In this document: piece by piece, positions 39,292 through 57,206 of the stretch
Position numbering within the stretch: the first letter of the stretch is position 1
Layout: each line of letters opens with the position of its first letter
Assembly: GCA_947481685.1 (NCBI GenBank)
Contig: CANKHA010000013.1
Coordinates: 1-64,000 of the forward strand
Reading direction: 5' to 3'
Source of the DNA: Bradyrhizobiaceae bacterium
Lineage (GTDB): Bacteria > Pseudomonadota > Alphaproteobacteria > Rhizobiales > Xanthobacteraceae
DNA: 64,000 nucleotides
Program-made: the position numbers and the translations under genes
Notes under the pieces: model-generated
Seen by the model: only the letters and a program-made list of their open reading frames with translations
Databases searched by the model: none
What the model was told of the DNA's origin: nothing

Positions 39292-39318
39292 GGATTAGTC
39301 CTGTCTGTCCGTTCGCCG

Positions 39319-39792
<474 letters not shown>

Positions 39793-39803
39793 TCAGCTCC
39801 GGC

Positions 39804-40175
39804 TTACTTGGGACGCTTCGCGCCGTATTTCGAACGGCGCTGCTTACGGTTCTTGACGCCCTGCGTATCGAGGACGCCGCGGAGAATGTGGTAGCGCACG
39901 CCCGGCAAGTCCTTCACGCGACCGCCGCGGATCATGACCACCGAATGCTCTTGCAGGTTATGGCCCTCACCCGGGATGTAACCGATCACCTCGAAGCCAT
40001 TCGTGAGCCGAACCTTCGCAACCTTACGAAGCGCCGAGTTCGGCTTCTTCGGAGTGGTCGTGTAGACGCGCGTGCAAACACCGCGCTTCTGGGGGCTCTG
40101 CTGCAGCGCCGGGACCGTCTTACGGGCCTTTTGCGCCGTCCGCGGCTTGCGGATGAGCTGGTTGATCGTGGGCAT
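39804..40175 (-). CDS. rpsL: 30S ribosomal protein S12
   Basis: A 123-residue decoding-centre protein from ATG 40175 ([19 protein letters not shown]). The lysine in [12 protein letters not shown] (Lys43 equivalent) and that in [12 protein letters not shown] (Lys88 equivalent) are both wild-type, so no streptomycin resistance is expected from this gene. First gene of the str operon. Confidence 0.99.
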   Translation of the reverse strand: MPTINQLIRKPRTAQKARKTVPALQQSPQKRGVCTRVYTTTPKKPNSALRKVAKVRLTNGFEVIGYIPGEGHNLQEHSVVMIRGGRVKDLPGVRYHILRGVLDTQGVKNRKQRRSKYGAKRPK

Positions 40176-40829
40176 CCTTGCCTTCACCTTGCGTTTTGTT
40201 GGGCTTGCGCCCGGCATCGTTTCGTTGCCGGCAGACCGTCGCGCAAAACGAAAGCGCGCCAAACCGCGTAAGTTGCGGAAGAGCGCATTTCGTTTGCAGA
40301 GGACCGCGTGCGAAAGCGCACGGTCTTGCGTCGGTCGTATCTGACACGTCAGGCTGTCAGAGGCAGCGTTTGAGCTTTTTTGGATTGATCCGCTAGGCGC
40401 AGTTCAATCCGGCCGTCTAAAAGCTCACCGCCTGCCGGAAAGTACGCGGTTTCTACTGTTATGGTCCCGCAGTGTCAAGCTGGAAAAGCCCGCAAAATCA
40501 GCTCGAAATGAGGTTCGTGCGATTTTGCGCGCGTACTTCACCGCGAGTTTTGGATGTAACGCCTCCCCCATCGATTTTCAACGCGGTCGCGGGTCAAAAC
40601 TGGATGGGTCCCGCGAACGATATTGCCGATCAGAACCTTACTAGAGGCGCGCTAGCAACAGCGCTCTGTTGTAGTAACTAATTGATTTCAATCGATTAAT
40701 ACAAAATACGGTGCGATTCTCGCCGTGGAACGGCCGGGACCAGGCTGGCGAATCGCTCTCCGGATTTACGGCAAGCACCCCACGGCATTGTCCCCACAGG
40801 TCCCCGGCCTCCCCAAAACGTCGGGTAGC
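40176..40829. other. 654-base intergenic region with str promoter and long leader
   Basis: No credible gene is seen. From high to low coordinate it holds an A/T-rich stretch (40670-40710) with a near-match to the FNR/FixK pattern (TTGAT at 40682-40686, ATCGA at 40691-40695), the str promoter (40451-40479), and a leader of about 270 bases to rpsL. The leader contains an imperfect hairpin at 40302-40325 (GACCGCGTGCG against CGCACGGTC). Small open frames here have no ribosome-binding site. Confidence 0.6.
40451..40479 (-). promoter_or_regulatory. Promoter of the str (rpsL-rpsG-fusA-tuf) operon
   Basis: On the minus strand TTGACA (40474-40479) and TAGAAA (40451-40456) have a 17-base spacer, a strong sigma-70-type match. 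Transcription would start near 40443, leaving about 270 bases before rpsL. Confidence 0.75.
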
Positions 40830-41837
40830 CTATTTATTCTCTCCCATCAGTTCTTTGGCCTTGGCAACCACCGCAGGCGACACATTGACCACGTCGCGAA
40901 TGATCTGGGTGATTTCCTCCGCACTCACGGGGTCGATCTCGATCTTCAGTTTCTCTGCCTCCTCCAGGAAGGCCTTGTCCCTCAGTGTGTCCTGGAAGGC
41001 CTTGCGGAGCATCGCCAGACGATCCGCGGGAATATCCGGCGGCGCGGCAAATGGACGGCCAAGGCCCGGAGGTGACGAGATGAGCTTGAGGATGTCACGC
41101 TGCTCGTCGTTCTTGGCGAGCTCGGTCAACAACGGCACATCGGGGATTTCATGCGCACGGTGGCTTCCGGCCTGCGCAATGAAATTGATCTTCTTTTCCG
41201 TCACCCACTCGGAGCGCTGGCCCTTCACCGAGGCCATGCTGAAGGCGCGTGCCTCCACCTCACCCCGCTGAATGGCGAGATTCAGGTCTTCCGAGCTTTT
41301 GTAGCCCATCACGATCTTGAATTTGGTGCCGAGCAGGCTGTTCATGGCGAGCGGGATGATCACGATACCCGATCCTGCCCCGGTGCCGCCGAGGATGACT
41401 TCCTTCTTCTGGGCTTCCTCGAAGGTTTTGACACCGGAGGTGTGCCAGGTGAAGAGCACTTCGTTTTCGGAGCCGGTCGAGCCAAGCCAATTGAACTTGC
41501 TCACGTCGTAGCGCACGCCGTTGCCGTCCAGCACCTGATGCAACGGCATCGCATTATGCAGTGTCGCGATCACCGTGCCATCCTTCGGCGCAACGGCGTA
41601 CAGATAGTTGGTCGCGATCACGTTGCCGCCCCCCGGCATGTTCTGCACGATCATCGTGGGATTGCCGGGAATGTAGCGCGGCATATGGCGCGAGAGCAGG
41701 CGGGCGGTAACGTCGTAGCCACCACCGGCTCCTGTGCTGGTGATGATGGTGATGGTCTTGCCTTCGTAGAAATTCTGCGCCTGCGCCGACACTGCGGCGG
41801 TCAGCCAGGCAGCAAGAACCAAAAGCATCCGAAGCAT
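40830..41837 (-). CDS. Tripartite tricarboxylate transporter (TctC/Bug) receptor
   Basis: A 335-residue periplasmic binding protein with a signal peptide (MLRMLLVLAAWLTAAVSAQA, cut after AQA at 20). The Bug-family features are GKTITIITSTGAGGGYDVTA (26-45), HMPRYIPGNP and NMPGGGNVIATNYLY. The ligand is probably a small carboxylate. No TctA or TctB membrane genes are nearby, so it is an orphan receptor. It lies 64 bases downstream of a TPP enzyme gene and a Rieske oxygenase, probably one catabolic unit. Confidence 0.88.
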   Translation of the reverse strand: MLRMLLVLAAWLTAAVSAQAQNFYEGKTITIITSTGAGGGYDVTARLLSRHMPRYIPGNPTMIVQNMPGGGNVIATNYLYAVAPKDGTVIATLHNAMPLHQVLDGNGVRYDVSKFNWLGSTGSENEVLFTWHTSGVKTFEEAQKKEVILGGTGAGSGIVIIPLAMNSLLGTKFKIVMGYKSSEDLNLAIQRGEVEARAFSMASVKGQRSEWVTEKKINFIAQAGSHRAHEIPDVPLLTELAKNDEQRDILKLISSPPGLGRPFAAPPDIPADRLAMLRKAFQDTLRDKAFLEEAEKLKIEIDPVSAEEITQIIRDVVNVSPAVVAKAKELMGENK

Positions 41838-41864
41838 CGCGTCCTCCCTTTACTTCCTCGCGCT

Positions 41865-41898
41865 GGCCTTTGCGGCCTTATGCGCAGGCCTTTCGGCC
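41865..41898 (-). repeat. Two tandem GGCC hairpins between receptor and TPP genes
   Basis: GGCCTTTGCGGCC (41865-41877) and GGCCTTTCGGCC (41887-41898) each fold into a 4-bp GGCC stem and are near-copies of each other, in the 64-base gap. They could protect or process the mRNA so that the receptor is made in excess. Confidence 0.4.
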
Positions 41899-41901
41899 TT
41901 G

Positions 41902-43557
41902 TTAGTCCCGCTGGCTGCTGTAGCGCGAAAACTCGTATCCTTCCTTGGCGACGATCTCGAGCAGGAACGGCTTGCCGCTCTCCGTCACTTTGATCGCCTC
42001 CTTGATGGCGGGCACGATGTTGGCGGGCTTGTCGACGCGCATCGCCGGGACATTCAGCCCCTCTGCCACCTTGGTGTAGTTGCCGCCGACATTAAGCGCT
42101 CCAAATTTAGCTGTTGACGTTTCAAGCACATGCCGCTCGCAGGCCATCACCTGGTTGTTGAACACCACGGTGAGGATACCGATGTTGTTGCGCGATGCGG
42201 TTTCGATATCCATGCCGCTCATGCCGAAAGAGCTGTCGCCCATCACGTTGATGCACATCTTGTCCGGTGATGCGAGCTTAGCACCCATCGCAAGGCCGAG
42301 GCCGTAGCCCAGTTGCGTCGTCTTGCCCCAGCCGATGTAGGAATGCGGCCTTGTGGTTTCCCAGAACGGCAGCAGCTGCTCGCGCGGGCTGCCGGCATCA
42401 TGGGTGATGATGACATTGTCCCTGTCGAGCGTCCGCAGCATCTCATAGATGACGCGATGCTGGTTGATCGGCACCTCGTCGGAGGTACGCTGCTTCTCCC
42501 ACTCCCGCAGCCAGTCTTTCTTGATCGCAGCAATCTCCTGCTTCATCGCGGCCAGAGCATCCGATGCTCCGCGACCGCCCTGCTTTTGCTTTGCGATCTC
42601 CTCGATCAGCGCATCAATAACGAGTGCCGCGTCGCCGACCAGGCCGAGCGCGGCAACCTGATCCTTGTTGATGTCCGACGGATCGTTCGTCGAATGAATG
42701 ATCGTCTTGCCCTTCGGCATATGCGGCCCGAATGACGTCTTGGTCAGGCTCGAACCGATCGCCAGCACGAGATCGGCCCGGTTGAGGAACTCGTAATACA
42801 TCTTCGGGCTGGAACGGGTCGAAGCACCGAGCGCGAGCGGATGATTTTCCGCGATCGCGCTCTTGCCCGGATTGGTCCCTGCCACCGGCGCCGGAATGAG
42901 CTCGGCCAGCGCCACAAGCCGCTCGCCGGCCTCGGCATAGTGCACGCCCTGCCCGGCCCAGATCACGGGGTGCTTGGCCGCGAGCAACATTTGCGCGGCT
43001 TTCTTCACCGCTACCGGATCGGGTCCACTGCGCATGATCGGCACCGGCTTGTAATCCAGCGTGCCCTCGAACTCCGCTTCGAACACCGGGTTCGGCACCT
43101 CCACCAGCACGGGTCCGGGCTTGCCGCTGCGCATCGCCTGATAGGCGCGGCGCATCACGTTCGGCAACTCCTGCACCGAAGGCGCCATCACCGAATATTT
43201 CGTTATGGGCGCATAGACTTCGGCCGCACGGAACGTTGGCGTCACGCCTTGCCTGTCTGCACCGAAGCCGGCGGGTATCACCAGCACCGGGACATTCTCC
43301 GCATAAGCCTGCGCGACGCCGGGAAACGTATTTTCAACGCCGGGTCCATGCTGGGAGGCAAAAACGCCGTTCTGCTTGCCCGCGCGCATCCGGCTGAAGC
43401 CGTCGGCCATGGCAACCCCCATGCGCTCCTGGCGGCAAAGGATCGGGCGGATATCGATCTTGGCGCAGGCGTCGATCAGCGGATTGCGCGGATAGCAGGC
43501 CAGAAACTCGGTCTTCTCGCGCTTGAGGATTTCAGCAACAACGTCGGCGCCGTTCAT
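41902..43557 (-). CDS. Cytosolic thiamine pyrophosphate-dependent enzyme (acetolactate synthase-like)
   Basis: A 551-residue protein without signal peptide. The catalytic glutamate is in CRQERMGVAMADG (Glu44). The central domain spans about 180-330, and the diphosphate site runs from VMGDSSFGMSGMD (438-450) to NN (467-468), with GDS in place of the usual GDG. Family members include acetolactate synthase, benzoylformate decarboxylase and oxalyl-CoA decarboxylase; which reaction this one does is unknown. It follows the Rieske gene with a 70-base gap and terminator-like hairpin, and precedes a TctC receptor, suggesting action on an imported or oxygenase-derived 2-oxoacid. Confidence 0.88.
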   Translation of the reverse strand: MNGADVVAEILKREKTEFLACYPRNPLIDACAKIDIRPILCRQERMGVAMADGFSRMRAGKQNGVFASQHGPGVENTFPGVAQAYAENVPVLVIPAGFGADRQGVTPTFRAAEVYAPITKYSVMAPSVQELPNVMRRAYQAMRSGKPGPVLVEVPNPVFEAEFEGTLDYKPVPIMRSGPDPVAVKKAAQMLLAAKHPVIWAGQGVHYAEAGERLVALAELIPAPVAGTNPGKSAIAENHPLALGASTRSSPKMYYEFLNRADLVLAIGSSLTKTSFGPHMPKGKTIIHSTNDPSDINKDQVAALGLVGDAALVIDALIEEIAKQKQGGRGASDALAAMKQEIAAIKKDWLREWEKQRTSDEVPINQHRVIYEMLRTLDRDNVIITHDAGSPREQLLPFWETTRPHSYIGWGKTTQLGYGLGLAMGAKLASPDKMCINVMGDSSFGMSGMDIETASRNNIGILTVVFNNQVMACERHVLETSTAKFGALNVGGNYTKVAEGLNVPAMRVDKPANIVPAIKEAIKVTESGKPFLLEIVAKEGYEFSRYSSQRD

Positions 43558-43589
43558 TTGCGTTCCATTCGATTGAGTAACGTGATCGG

Positions 43590-43615
43590 AAAAACGCCGG
43601 CGTCAGCGCTGGCGT
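43590..43615 (-). terminator. Terminator-like hairpin between Rieske and TPP genes
   Basis: On the minus strand ACGCCAGCG, loop CTGA, and CGCCGGCGT give a 9-bp stem with one A-C mismatch, followed by five Ts. It follows the Rieske gene's stop by 13 bases and could attenuate readthrough into the TPP gene. Confidence 0.5.
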
Positions 43616-43627
43616 GAAGTGCAAGAT

Positions 43628-44875
43628 CTATTCAGCCGCCACCGGCGTGCGGATCCGCACGGTGTCCTCGACAAGCCCGTCGAGTGGCGTGCCCTTCGGC
43701 AATTCAAGCCGGGCCGACCGGACGCGATAGCTGTCCGGCTTCATCCCCGGCAGCGGCTTGCCGGCGGCATGATCCTTCAACGTCTGCAACAGCAGTTTGC
43801 GGATTTTGACGATCGCCGCATCGCACGGCAGCAGATGTTCGAGCGCGCGGTTCGAAATCGCACCCATCGATTCCTGAATCGCACAGTCCTGCGTGCCGAG
43901 GCCTTTCATCCCGGTATAAGACTGCCCACTCGCCTGCAGCGCGCGGTCGATCAGAAAGTCATTGGCCTTGCTTCGGATGGCATGGTCGCTGCCGGGAAGG
44001 TTCTCGGTATGAATGCCGCGCCAGGCAGTCTCGCGCGCAAGATCCTCTTCGGTCAGCGGACGCGAAGGATGGAAGTTCACGCTGTAAAGCATCGTGCTCT
44101 CGTCATCGATCGGCGCCCAGACATGCGCCGCATGCGGGATCGATGAGATGATCTTGTGGAACGGCATCAGCATGACGTTCATGTTCCACATCACCGGCCC
44201 GGTACTCGGCTCGCGGCCGGTCGCAACGACAAAACCGAAATCGGTCGCCATCACTTCATAGAGTGTCGCGACGATGCGCCGGCTCTTCTCGGCGTCGCCG
44301 CCGTGCAGGAAGCTCAGATGCGTAGCGTCGAAGCCACCTTCCAGTCCCTGCAGCCAGTTGCATTCCTGAATGTGGCGTGTCGCGAAGCGATGCGAGGCCG
44401 GCACGCCGGTCCATTCGAGATCGGGAAATTCCGGCTTGAGCTCCAGCGGACCCATGTAAGTCCAGATCACGTCCCCGCGTTCGATGCAGGGATAAGCCTT
44501 GGTCTTCATATAACGCTGGACGTTCAGCTGGTTGACCACGGGAATCTGCGGCACGCAGGGCACATCGGTGCAATTGCCTTCAACGTCGAATTTGATGCCG
44601 TGATAGACGCAGCGCAGACCGTTATCTTCGTTGCGGCCATAAAACAGCGATGCGGTCCGATGCGGGCAACGCTCATCGAGCAGGCCCACCCTGCCCTGCG
44701 TGTCGCGGAAGAGAACGAGATCTTCGCCCATCAGCCTAACGCGCAGCGGCGGACCGTCGGGTGCCGCCAACTGATGCGTGAAGGCCGCAGGAATCCAGTA
44801 ACGGCGCATCAGCTCGCCCATCGGCGTGCCTGGACCGACCTTGGTGAGCAGATCGTTTTCTTCCTGCGAAAGCAC
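43628..44875 (-). CDS. Rieske aromatic-ring-hydroxylating oxygenase, large subunit
   Basis: A 415-residue protein resembling the phthalate 4,5-dioxygenase and vanillate demethylase type (class IA). The Rieske [2Fe-2S] motif is CPHRTASLFYG (Cys70, His72) with CVYHGIKFD (Cys89, His92). The mononuclear iron site is GGFDATHLSFLHGGD (Asp183, His186, His191), with the third ligand later. It would hydroxylate or demethylate an aromatic acid using electrons from a separate reductase, not found in the window. It lies upstream of the TPP enzyme and TctC receptor. Confidence 0.9.
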   Translation of the reverse strand: MLSQEENDLLTKVGPGTPMGELMRRYWIPAAFTHQLAAPDGPPLRVRLMGEDLVLFRDTQGRVGLLDERCPHRTASLFYGRNEDNGLRCVYHGIKFDVEGNCTDVPCVPQIPVVNQLNVQRYMKTKAYPCIERGDVIWTYMGPLELKPEFPDLEWTGVPASHRFATRHIQECNWLQGLEGGFDATHLSFLHGGDAEKSRRIVATLYEVMATDFGFVVATGREPSTGPVMWNMNVMLMPFHKIISSIPHAAHVWAPIDDESTMLYSVNFHPSRPLTEEDLARETAWRGIHTENLPGSDHAIRSKANDFLIDRALQASGQSYTGMKGLGTQDCAIQESMGAISNRALEHLLPCDAAIVKIRKLLLQTLKDHAAGKPLPGMKPDSYRVRSARLELPKGTPLDGLVEDTVRIRTPVAAE

Positions 44876-45007
44876 CGGCTAACTCCTCGGTATTCCCATC
44901 CTCGGCTTTTGATTTTGCGCCCGTTGAAATCGGGCTTGTTTTGCCGCGACGCCATTGTCGCGCGCGGTCAACGAGATTGCAAATCGCGATAATGATGTCG
45001 CAAAAGC

Positions 45008-45036
45008 AAAAAGGGCCGCCCGAAGGCGGCCCTTTT
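45008..45036 (-). terminator. Rho-independent terminator of the rpoBC operon
   Basis: On the minus strand AAGGGCCGCC, loop TTCG, GGCGGCCCTT form a perfect 10-bp stem (45011-45034) followed by TTTT. It starts about 25 bases after the rpoC stop. Confidence 0.95.
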
Positions 45037-45059
45037 TCATTCTGTGGTTGAAGGCGGAG

Positions 45060-49259
<4,200 letters not shown>

Positions 49260-49330
49260 CGCCATCTCCGCTGGGCTGCCTCGGCAGCCTTAAAATTCAA
49301 TTCTCAGTCATCCCGCCGATGCGGGTGAAA

Positions 49331-49356
49331 CAGGAGCGGCGCCCTCGCCGCTCCTG
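49331..49356 (-). promoter_or_regulatory. Perfect 11-bp hairpin between rpoB and rpoC
   Basis: CAGGAGCGGCG (49331-49341) and CGCCGCTCCTG (49346-49356) pair around a 4-base loop inside the 103-base gap. No T-tract follows on the minus strand (TTTC only), so it is more likely an RNA processing or stability hairpin than a terminator. Confidence 0.5.
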
Positions 49357-49362
49357 GAACTC

Positions 49363-53478
<4,116 letters not shown>

Positions 53479-53690
53479 CGTGGCCTCTCGCTTCGCCAAA
53501 CCAATCCGGTTTCGGCACGGGCTGCCGAAACCTGGGACCCTGCAACGGCGGAGCGGCATCCGACGTCCGGGTAAAGCGCGCCTCCGGAAACCCCCGGAAC
53601 GCGCGGCGCTGTTACGCCTTAAACTTGAGTGGCCTGCCTGCCCACGGACTCACGCGAACAACACGACAGACCTCGTGCAGAAAAGATGGC

Positions 53691-53715
53691 GACCCCGGGG
53701 CGAAAGCCCCGGGAT
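53691..53715 (-). terminator. Attenuator-like hairpin between rplL and rpoB
   Basis: CCCGGGGC (53694-53701), loop GAAA, GCCCCGGG (53706-53713) give an 8-bp GC stem 17 bases after the rplL stop. A CTTTTTC stretch lies about 10 bases after it on the minus strand. It fits partial termination between rplJL and rpoBC, which is known from E. coli. Confidence 0.5.
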
Positions 53716-53731
53716 CACAACACTTTGACTC

Positions 53732-54103
53732 TTACTTGAGCTCGACTTTGGCGCCGACCTTCTCAAGCTGCTCCTTGATCTTGGCGGCTTCGTCTTTGTT
53801 GACGCCTTCCTTGACCGGCTTCGGAGCACCCTCGACCAGGTCCTTGGCTTCTTTCAAGCCGAGGCCGGTGATCGCGCGCACTTCCTTAATCACTTCGATC
53901 TTCTTGTCGCCGACAGCAGCCAGAACGACGGTGAAGTCGGTCTTTTCTTCAGCAGCGGCGGCAGCAGCACCCGGAGCAGCAGCAACAGCCACAGCGGCTG
54001 CAGCGGTCACGCCCCACTTCTCTTCGAGCATCTTGGCGAGCTCAGCGGCCTCCATAACGGTGAGGGTCGAGAGGTCGTCTACGATTTTGGACAAATCAGC
54101 CAT
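53732..54103 (-). CDS. rplL: 50S ribosomal protein L7/L12
   Basis: A 123-residue protein: N-terminal dimerisation domain ([20 protein letters not shown]), Ala-rich hinge (38-52), and C-terminal domain with [20 protein letters not shown] and [20 protein letters not shown] that recruits translation GTPases. Confidence 0.99.
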   Translation of the reverse strand: MADLSKIVDDLSTLTVMEAAELAKMLEEKWGVTAAAAVAVAAAPGAAAAAAEEKTDFTVVLAAVGDKKIEVIKEVRAITGLGLKEAKDLVEGAPKPVKEGVNKDEAAKIKEQLEKVGAKVELK

Positions 54104-54150
54104 TTAACTCAGTCCTTTTAGGTTCGAACCATTCGAGATTGCGAAGGGCC

Positions 54151-54669
54151 TCACGCCGCTTCGCTCTTTGAGGCATAAGCCTGAACAACGCGCGCGACCT
54201 TGGCGGCCGGTGCATTGAGTACCTGGGCAATCTTGGTCGCCGGGGCCTGAATGAGGCCGACGATCTTTGCCCGAAGTTCATCCAGCGACGGCAGCGAGGC
54301 GAGAGCCTTGATGCCATCGGGATTCAGGGCGGTCTTACCCATCGATCCACCAAGGATGACGAACTGTTCGTTCGCCTTGGCAAAGTCGACGGCGACCTTC
54401 GGCGCTGCCACCGGATCGCCTGAGAAGGCAATCACGGTCGGTCCCTTCAGAAGAGACGAGATGGAGGCAACGTCGGTACCCTCAAGAGCAATCTTGGCGA
54501 GACGGTTCTTCGCGACTTTGACCGTGCCGCCCGCCTGCTTCATCTGCATACGCAGCTTCTGCATCTGGGCCACGGTCAGGCCGGAATAGTGGGCGACGAC
54601 GACAACACCCGTGGCCTTGAAGGCCTCGTTGAGTGTCGCGACGGCCTCTTTTTTTTCCGCTCGATCCAC
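54151..54669 (-). CDS. rplJ: 50S ribosomal protein L10
   Basis: A 172-residue protein starting at GTG 54669 ([20 protein letters not shown]), with GGAGAGAGC 8 bases upstream. This matches the usual L10 N-terminus; the longer frame to 54840 adds 57 residues without similarity. The C-terminal helix ([17 protein letters not shown]) binds the L7/L12 dimers. It ends 47 bases before rplL. Confidence 0.96.
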   Translation of the reverse strand: MDRAEKKEAVATLNEAFKATGVVVVAHYSGLTVAQMQKLRMQMKQAGGTVKVAKNRLAKIALEGTDVASISSLLKGPTVIAFSGDPVAAPKVAVDFAKANEQFVILGGSMGKTALNPDGIKALASLPSLDELRAKIVGLIQAPATKIAQVLNAPAAKVARVVQAYASKSEAA

Positions 54670-55087
54670 AGCAAGCTCTCTCCGGTTGGCGGTTTCGTGC
54701 TCAGCACGAACAACCGCCGGGTTGCACATGCCGTCCGCCTGGTTCGTTAGAATCAGGGCAGGATGGCGCTCACATGCCCTGCCCGACGCGACCAATGCGC
54801 CGGATTCCGTTCGAGGCTCGAACCGTCTGTAGGAGCGCACAAGGAAGCATTCCTTGGCGTCCCGAAATTCGGTCTCACCCGTCTGTGCAGGGAATTAAGT
54901 CTGATAAATCAGACACCTGCAGTCTCGGACAGGACTATGACCGGAGGCGTAAACCCCCGGTCTTTCCGGACCGGCGCGAGCCGGACCGGATCTCTTCAAG
55001 CTTCATCGCCTTCCGGCAAAATCAACCGGTCGTGGTGAAGACCTCTCTATCATGATCGCTCCTATATAGGAGGATTTTTGCGCTGCG
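54670..55087 (-). promoter_or_regulatory. rplJ leader region (418 bases without a gene)
   Basis: This region between rplA and rplJ holds several hairpins: a 14-bp palindrome CTCCTATATAGGAG (55059-55072), an 11-bp stem with one mismatch (54965-54990), GTCTGA/TCAGAC (54899-54914) and AAGGAA/TTCCTT (54841-54855). L10-L12 autoregulation through a structured leader is known in many bacteria and would be expected here; the exact binding site is not identified. No promoter pair was convincing and no open frame is credible. Confidence 0.45.
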
Positions 55088-55783
55088 TCAGCCCCCAAAT
55101 AGCGAAGCCAGCTCGATTTTTACGCCAGGACCCTGACTCGAGGAGATCGCAACCCGGTTGATGTAGTGCCCCTTGGCGCCGGGTGGCTTGGCCTTCTGCA
55201 CCGCATCGGCAAAAGCTTTAATGTTTTCAACGAGTTGATTCTCCTGGAAGGAGGCCTTGCCGACGCCGGCTTGCACAATGCCGGCCTTCTCAACACGGAA
55301 CTCCACCGAACCGCCCTTGGCACCCTTCACCGCATTGGTGATGTCCATGGTCACCGTACCGACCTTCGGGTTCGGCATCATGCCGCGCGGGCCGAGCACC
55401 TTACCGAGGCGTCCCACCAGGGGCATCATGTCAGGGGTGGCAATGCAGCGATCGAAGTCGATCGTGCCGCCGTTGACCTTCTCAACCAGGTCTTCAGCGC
55501 CAACCACGTCGGCACCGGCAGCCCGGGCTTCATCGGCCTTGGCGCCACGGGCAAACACGCCCACGCGCACCGTACGGCCGGAGCCGTTCGGCAAAGTCAC
55601 CACGCCGCGGACCATCTGGTCGGAGTGGCGCGGATCGACACCAAGATTCATCGACACTTCGATGGTCTCGTCGAACTTCGCCTTGGCGCGTTCCTTCACC
55701 AGCTTCACAGCATCGATGATGGGATAGAGCTTGGTGCGGTCGATGCCCTCACGGGCCTTATCTGTGCGTTTTCCTGTTGCCAT
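55088..55783 (-). CDS. rplA: 50S ribosomal protein L1
   Basis: A 231-residue protein of the mobile stalk ([20 protein letters not shown]). The RNA-binding segments [20 protein letters not shown] and [15 protein letters not shown] are conserved. In E. coli L1 represses the rplKA mRNA. It begins 5 bases after rplK. Confidence 0.99.
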   Translation of the reverse strand: MATGKRTDKAREGIDRTKLYPIIDAVKLVKERAKAKFDETIEVSMNLGVDPRHSDQMVRGVVTLPNGSGRTVRVGVFARGAKADEARAAGADVVGAEDLVEKVNGGTIDFDRCIATPDMMPLVGRLGKVLGPRGMMPNPKVGTVTMDITNAVKGAKGGSVEFRVEKAGIVQAGVGKASFQENQLVENIKAFADAVQKAKPPGAKGHYINRVAISSSQGPGVKIELASLFGG

Positions 55784-55788
55784 GGCCC

Positions 55789-56217
55789 TTACTCCTTAAC
55801 CTCAAGGCCCATGGAACGGGCGGAACCTTCAACCATCTTCATAGCGGCGTCGATCGTGCTGCAGTTGAGATCTTTCAGCTTCTTTTCGGCGATCTCGCGC
55901 ACCTGCGCCTTCGTCACGGCGCCGGCCTTGTCGCGGCCCGGTGTCTTCGAACCCGCTGTCAGGCCCGCTGCCTTCTTGAGGAAGTGAGACATCGGCGGCG
56001 TCTTCATCTCGAAGGTGAAGGAACGATCCGCATAGATCGTGATGACCACGGGGATCGGCGCGCCCTTTTCCATCTGCTGGCTCTGCGCGTTGAAGGCTTT
56101 GCAGAACTCCATGATGTTGAGGCCACGCTGACCGAGCGCGGGACCGATTGGCGGCGACGGATTAGCAGCTCCCGCCGGCACCTGTAGTTTCAGGAAACCA
56201 GTAACTTTCTTTGCCAT
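55789..56217 (-). CDS. rplK: 50S ribosomal protein L11
   Basis: A 142-residue protein from ATG 56217 ([20 protein letters not shown]). The proline-rich [20 protein letters not shown] is diagnostic of the thiostrepton/GTPase-centre protein. Just upstream a perfect GCCGGCC/GGCCGGC hairpin (56231-56247) could be part of the L1-regulated leader. Confidence 0.99.
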   Translation of the reverse strand: MAKKVTGFLKLQVPAGAANPSPPIGPALGQRGLNIMEFCKAFNAQSQQMEKGAPIPVVITIYADRSFTFEMKTPPMSHFLKKAAGLTAGSKTPGRDKAGAVTKAQVREIAEKKLKDLNCSTIDAAMKMVEGSARSMGLEVKE

Positions 56218-56348
56218 TACACACTCCTGTGCCGGCCTCAGGCCGGCGGTTGCAGGGTCCGTGGTGCGGATCTTGGCGGCAGGCAGCCGCCTCACCTTCC
56301 ACGCATTTATCCCTCTGCCGCACATCTAAGTACGGCGGAGGAAACTCT

Positions 56349-56879
56349 CTATAGCTTCTCGACCTGGCCAAATTCCAGCTCGACCGGGGTGGCGCGCCCA
56401 AAGATGGACACCGCCACTTTGAGGCGCGACCGCGCCTCGTCGACTTCTTCCACCACGCCGTTGAACGAGGCGAAGGGGCCGTCGGAGACACGTACCTGCT
56501 CGCCGGTCTCGAACGAGATCGACGGTTTCGGACGCTCGATGCCCTCCTGCACCTGGTGCAGGATGCGCAGGGCTTCGGCTTCCGAAATCGGCATCGGCTT
56601 GTTGTCGGCGCCGAGGAAGCCCGTGACCTTGGGCGTGTTCTTGATGAGATGATAGGCCTCGTCGGTGAGGTCCATCTTCACCAGCACATAGCCCGGGAAG
56701 AACTTGCGCTCGGCATCGACCTTGCGGCCGCGGCGCACTTCCGTGACCTTTTCCTTGGGGACCATGATCTCTTCGAACAGGTCCGTCAGGCCACGTTGCT
56801 TGGCCTGCTCGCGGATGGAATCCGCGACCTTGTTCTCGAAGTTCGAATAGGCGTGAACGATGTACCAGCGCTTGGCCAT
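56349..56879 (-). CDS. nusG: Transcription termination/antitermination factor NusG
   Basis: A 176-residue protein from ATG 56879 ([20 protein letters not shown]). The NGN domain covers about 1-120, with [14 protein letters not shown] facing RNA polymerase; the KOW domain ([20 protein letters not shown]) binds Rho or S10. The frame to 57038 is a shadow of secE. Confidence 0.98.
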   Translation of the reverse strand: MAKRWYIVHAYSNFENKVADSIREQAKQRGLTDLFEEIMVPKEKVTEVRRGRKVDAERKFFPGYVLVKMDLTDEAYHLIKNTPKVTGFLGADNKPMPISEAEALRILHQVQEGIERPKPSISFETGEQVRVSDGPFASFNGVVEEVDEARSRLKVAVSIFGRATPVELEFGQVEKL

Positions 56880-56902
56880 GGCGGAAATTCCGGAGACTCC
56901 TG

Positions 56903-57100
56903 TCAACTGCCCATACTCAATATCAAAGTAATGATGACGCGGGTGACCTGATCGATGACGAGGAAGAAGATCGACGCCACGGCAACCATCAGAAACACCA
57001 TCGCGGTGGTAATGAGGGTTTCGCGCCGCGACGGCCAAGTGACCTTGTCGGCCTCCTCGCGCACTTCCTGCAAGAACTTGAACGGACTTGTCTTCGCCAT
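56903..57100 (-). CDS. secE: Preprotein translocase subunit SecE
   Basis: A 65-residue single-helix form. The amphipathic part [20 protein letters not shown] precedes the membrane helix [19 protein letters not shown]. The short form without extra helices is normal for alphaproteobacteria. It clamps SecY (gene at 24713-26044). Confidence 0.98.
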   Translation of the reverse strand: MAKTSPFKFLQEVREEADKVTWPSRRETLITTAMVFLMVAVASIFFLVIDQVTRVIITLILSMGS

Positions 57101-57206
57101 AACCTGTCAGTCACTCTCTAATCGTTATTCGCCATATCCGGAGGGGGTGTCGGCGGCGTGGCCGCGCCTCACAATCTCTAAACTTTGCGGCCGAGCCTGA
57201 TCACCC

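Noticed and set aside
54151-54840. A longer L10 (229 residues)
   Set aside because: The added 57 residues have no similarity to L10 and include leader sequence; GTG 54669 with GGAG upstream fits.
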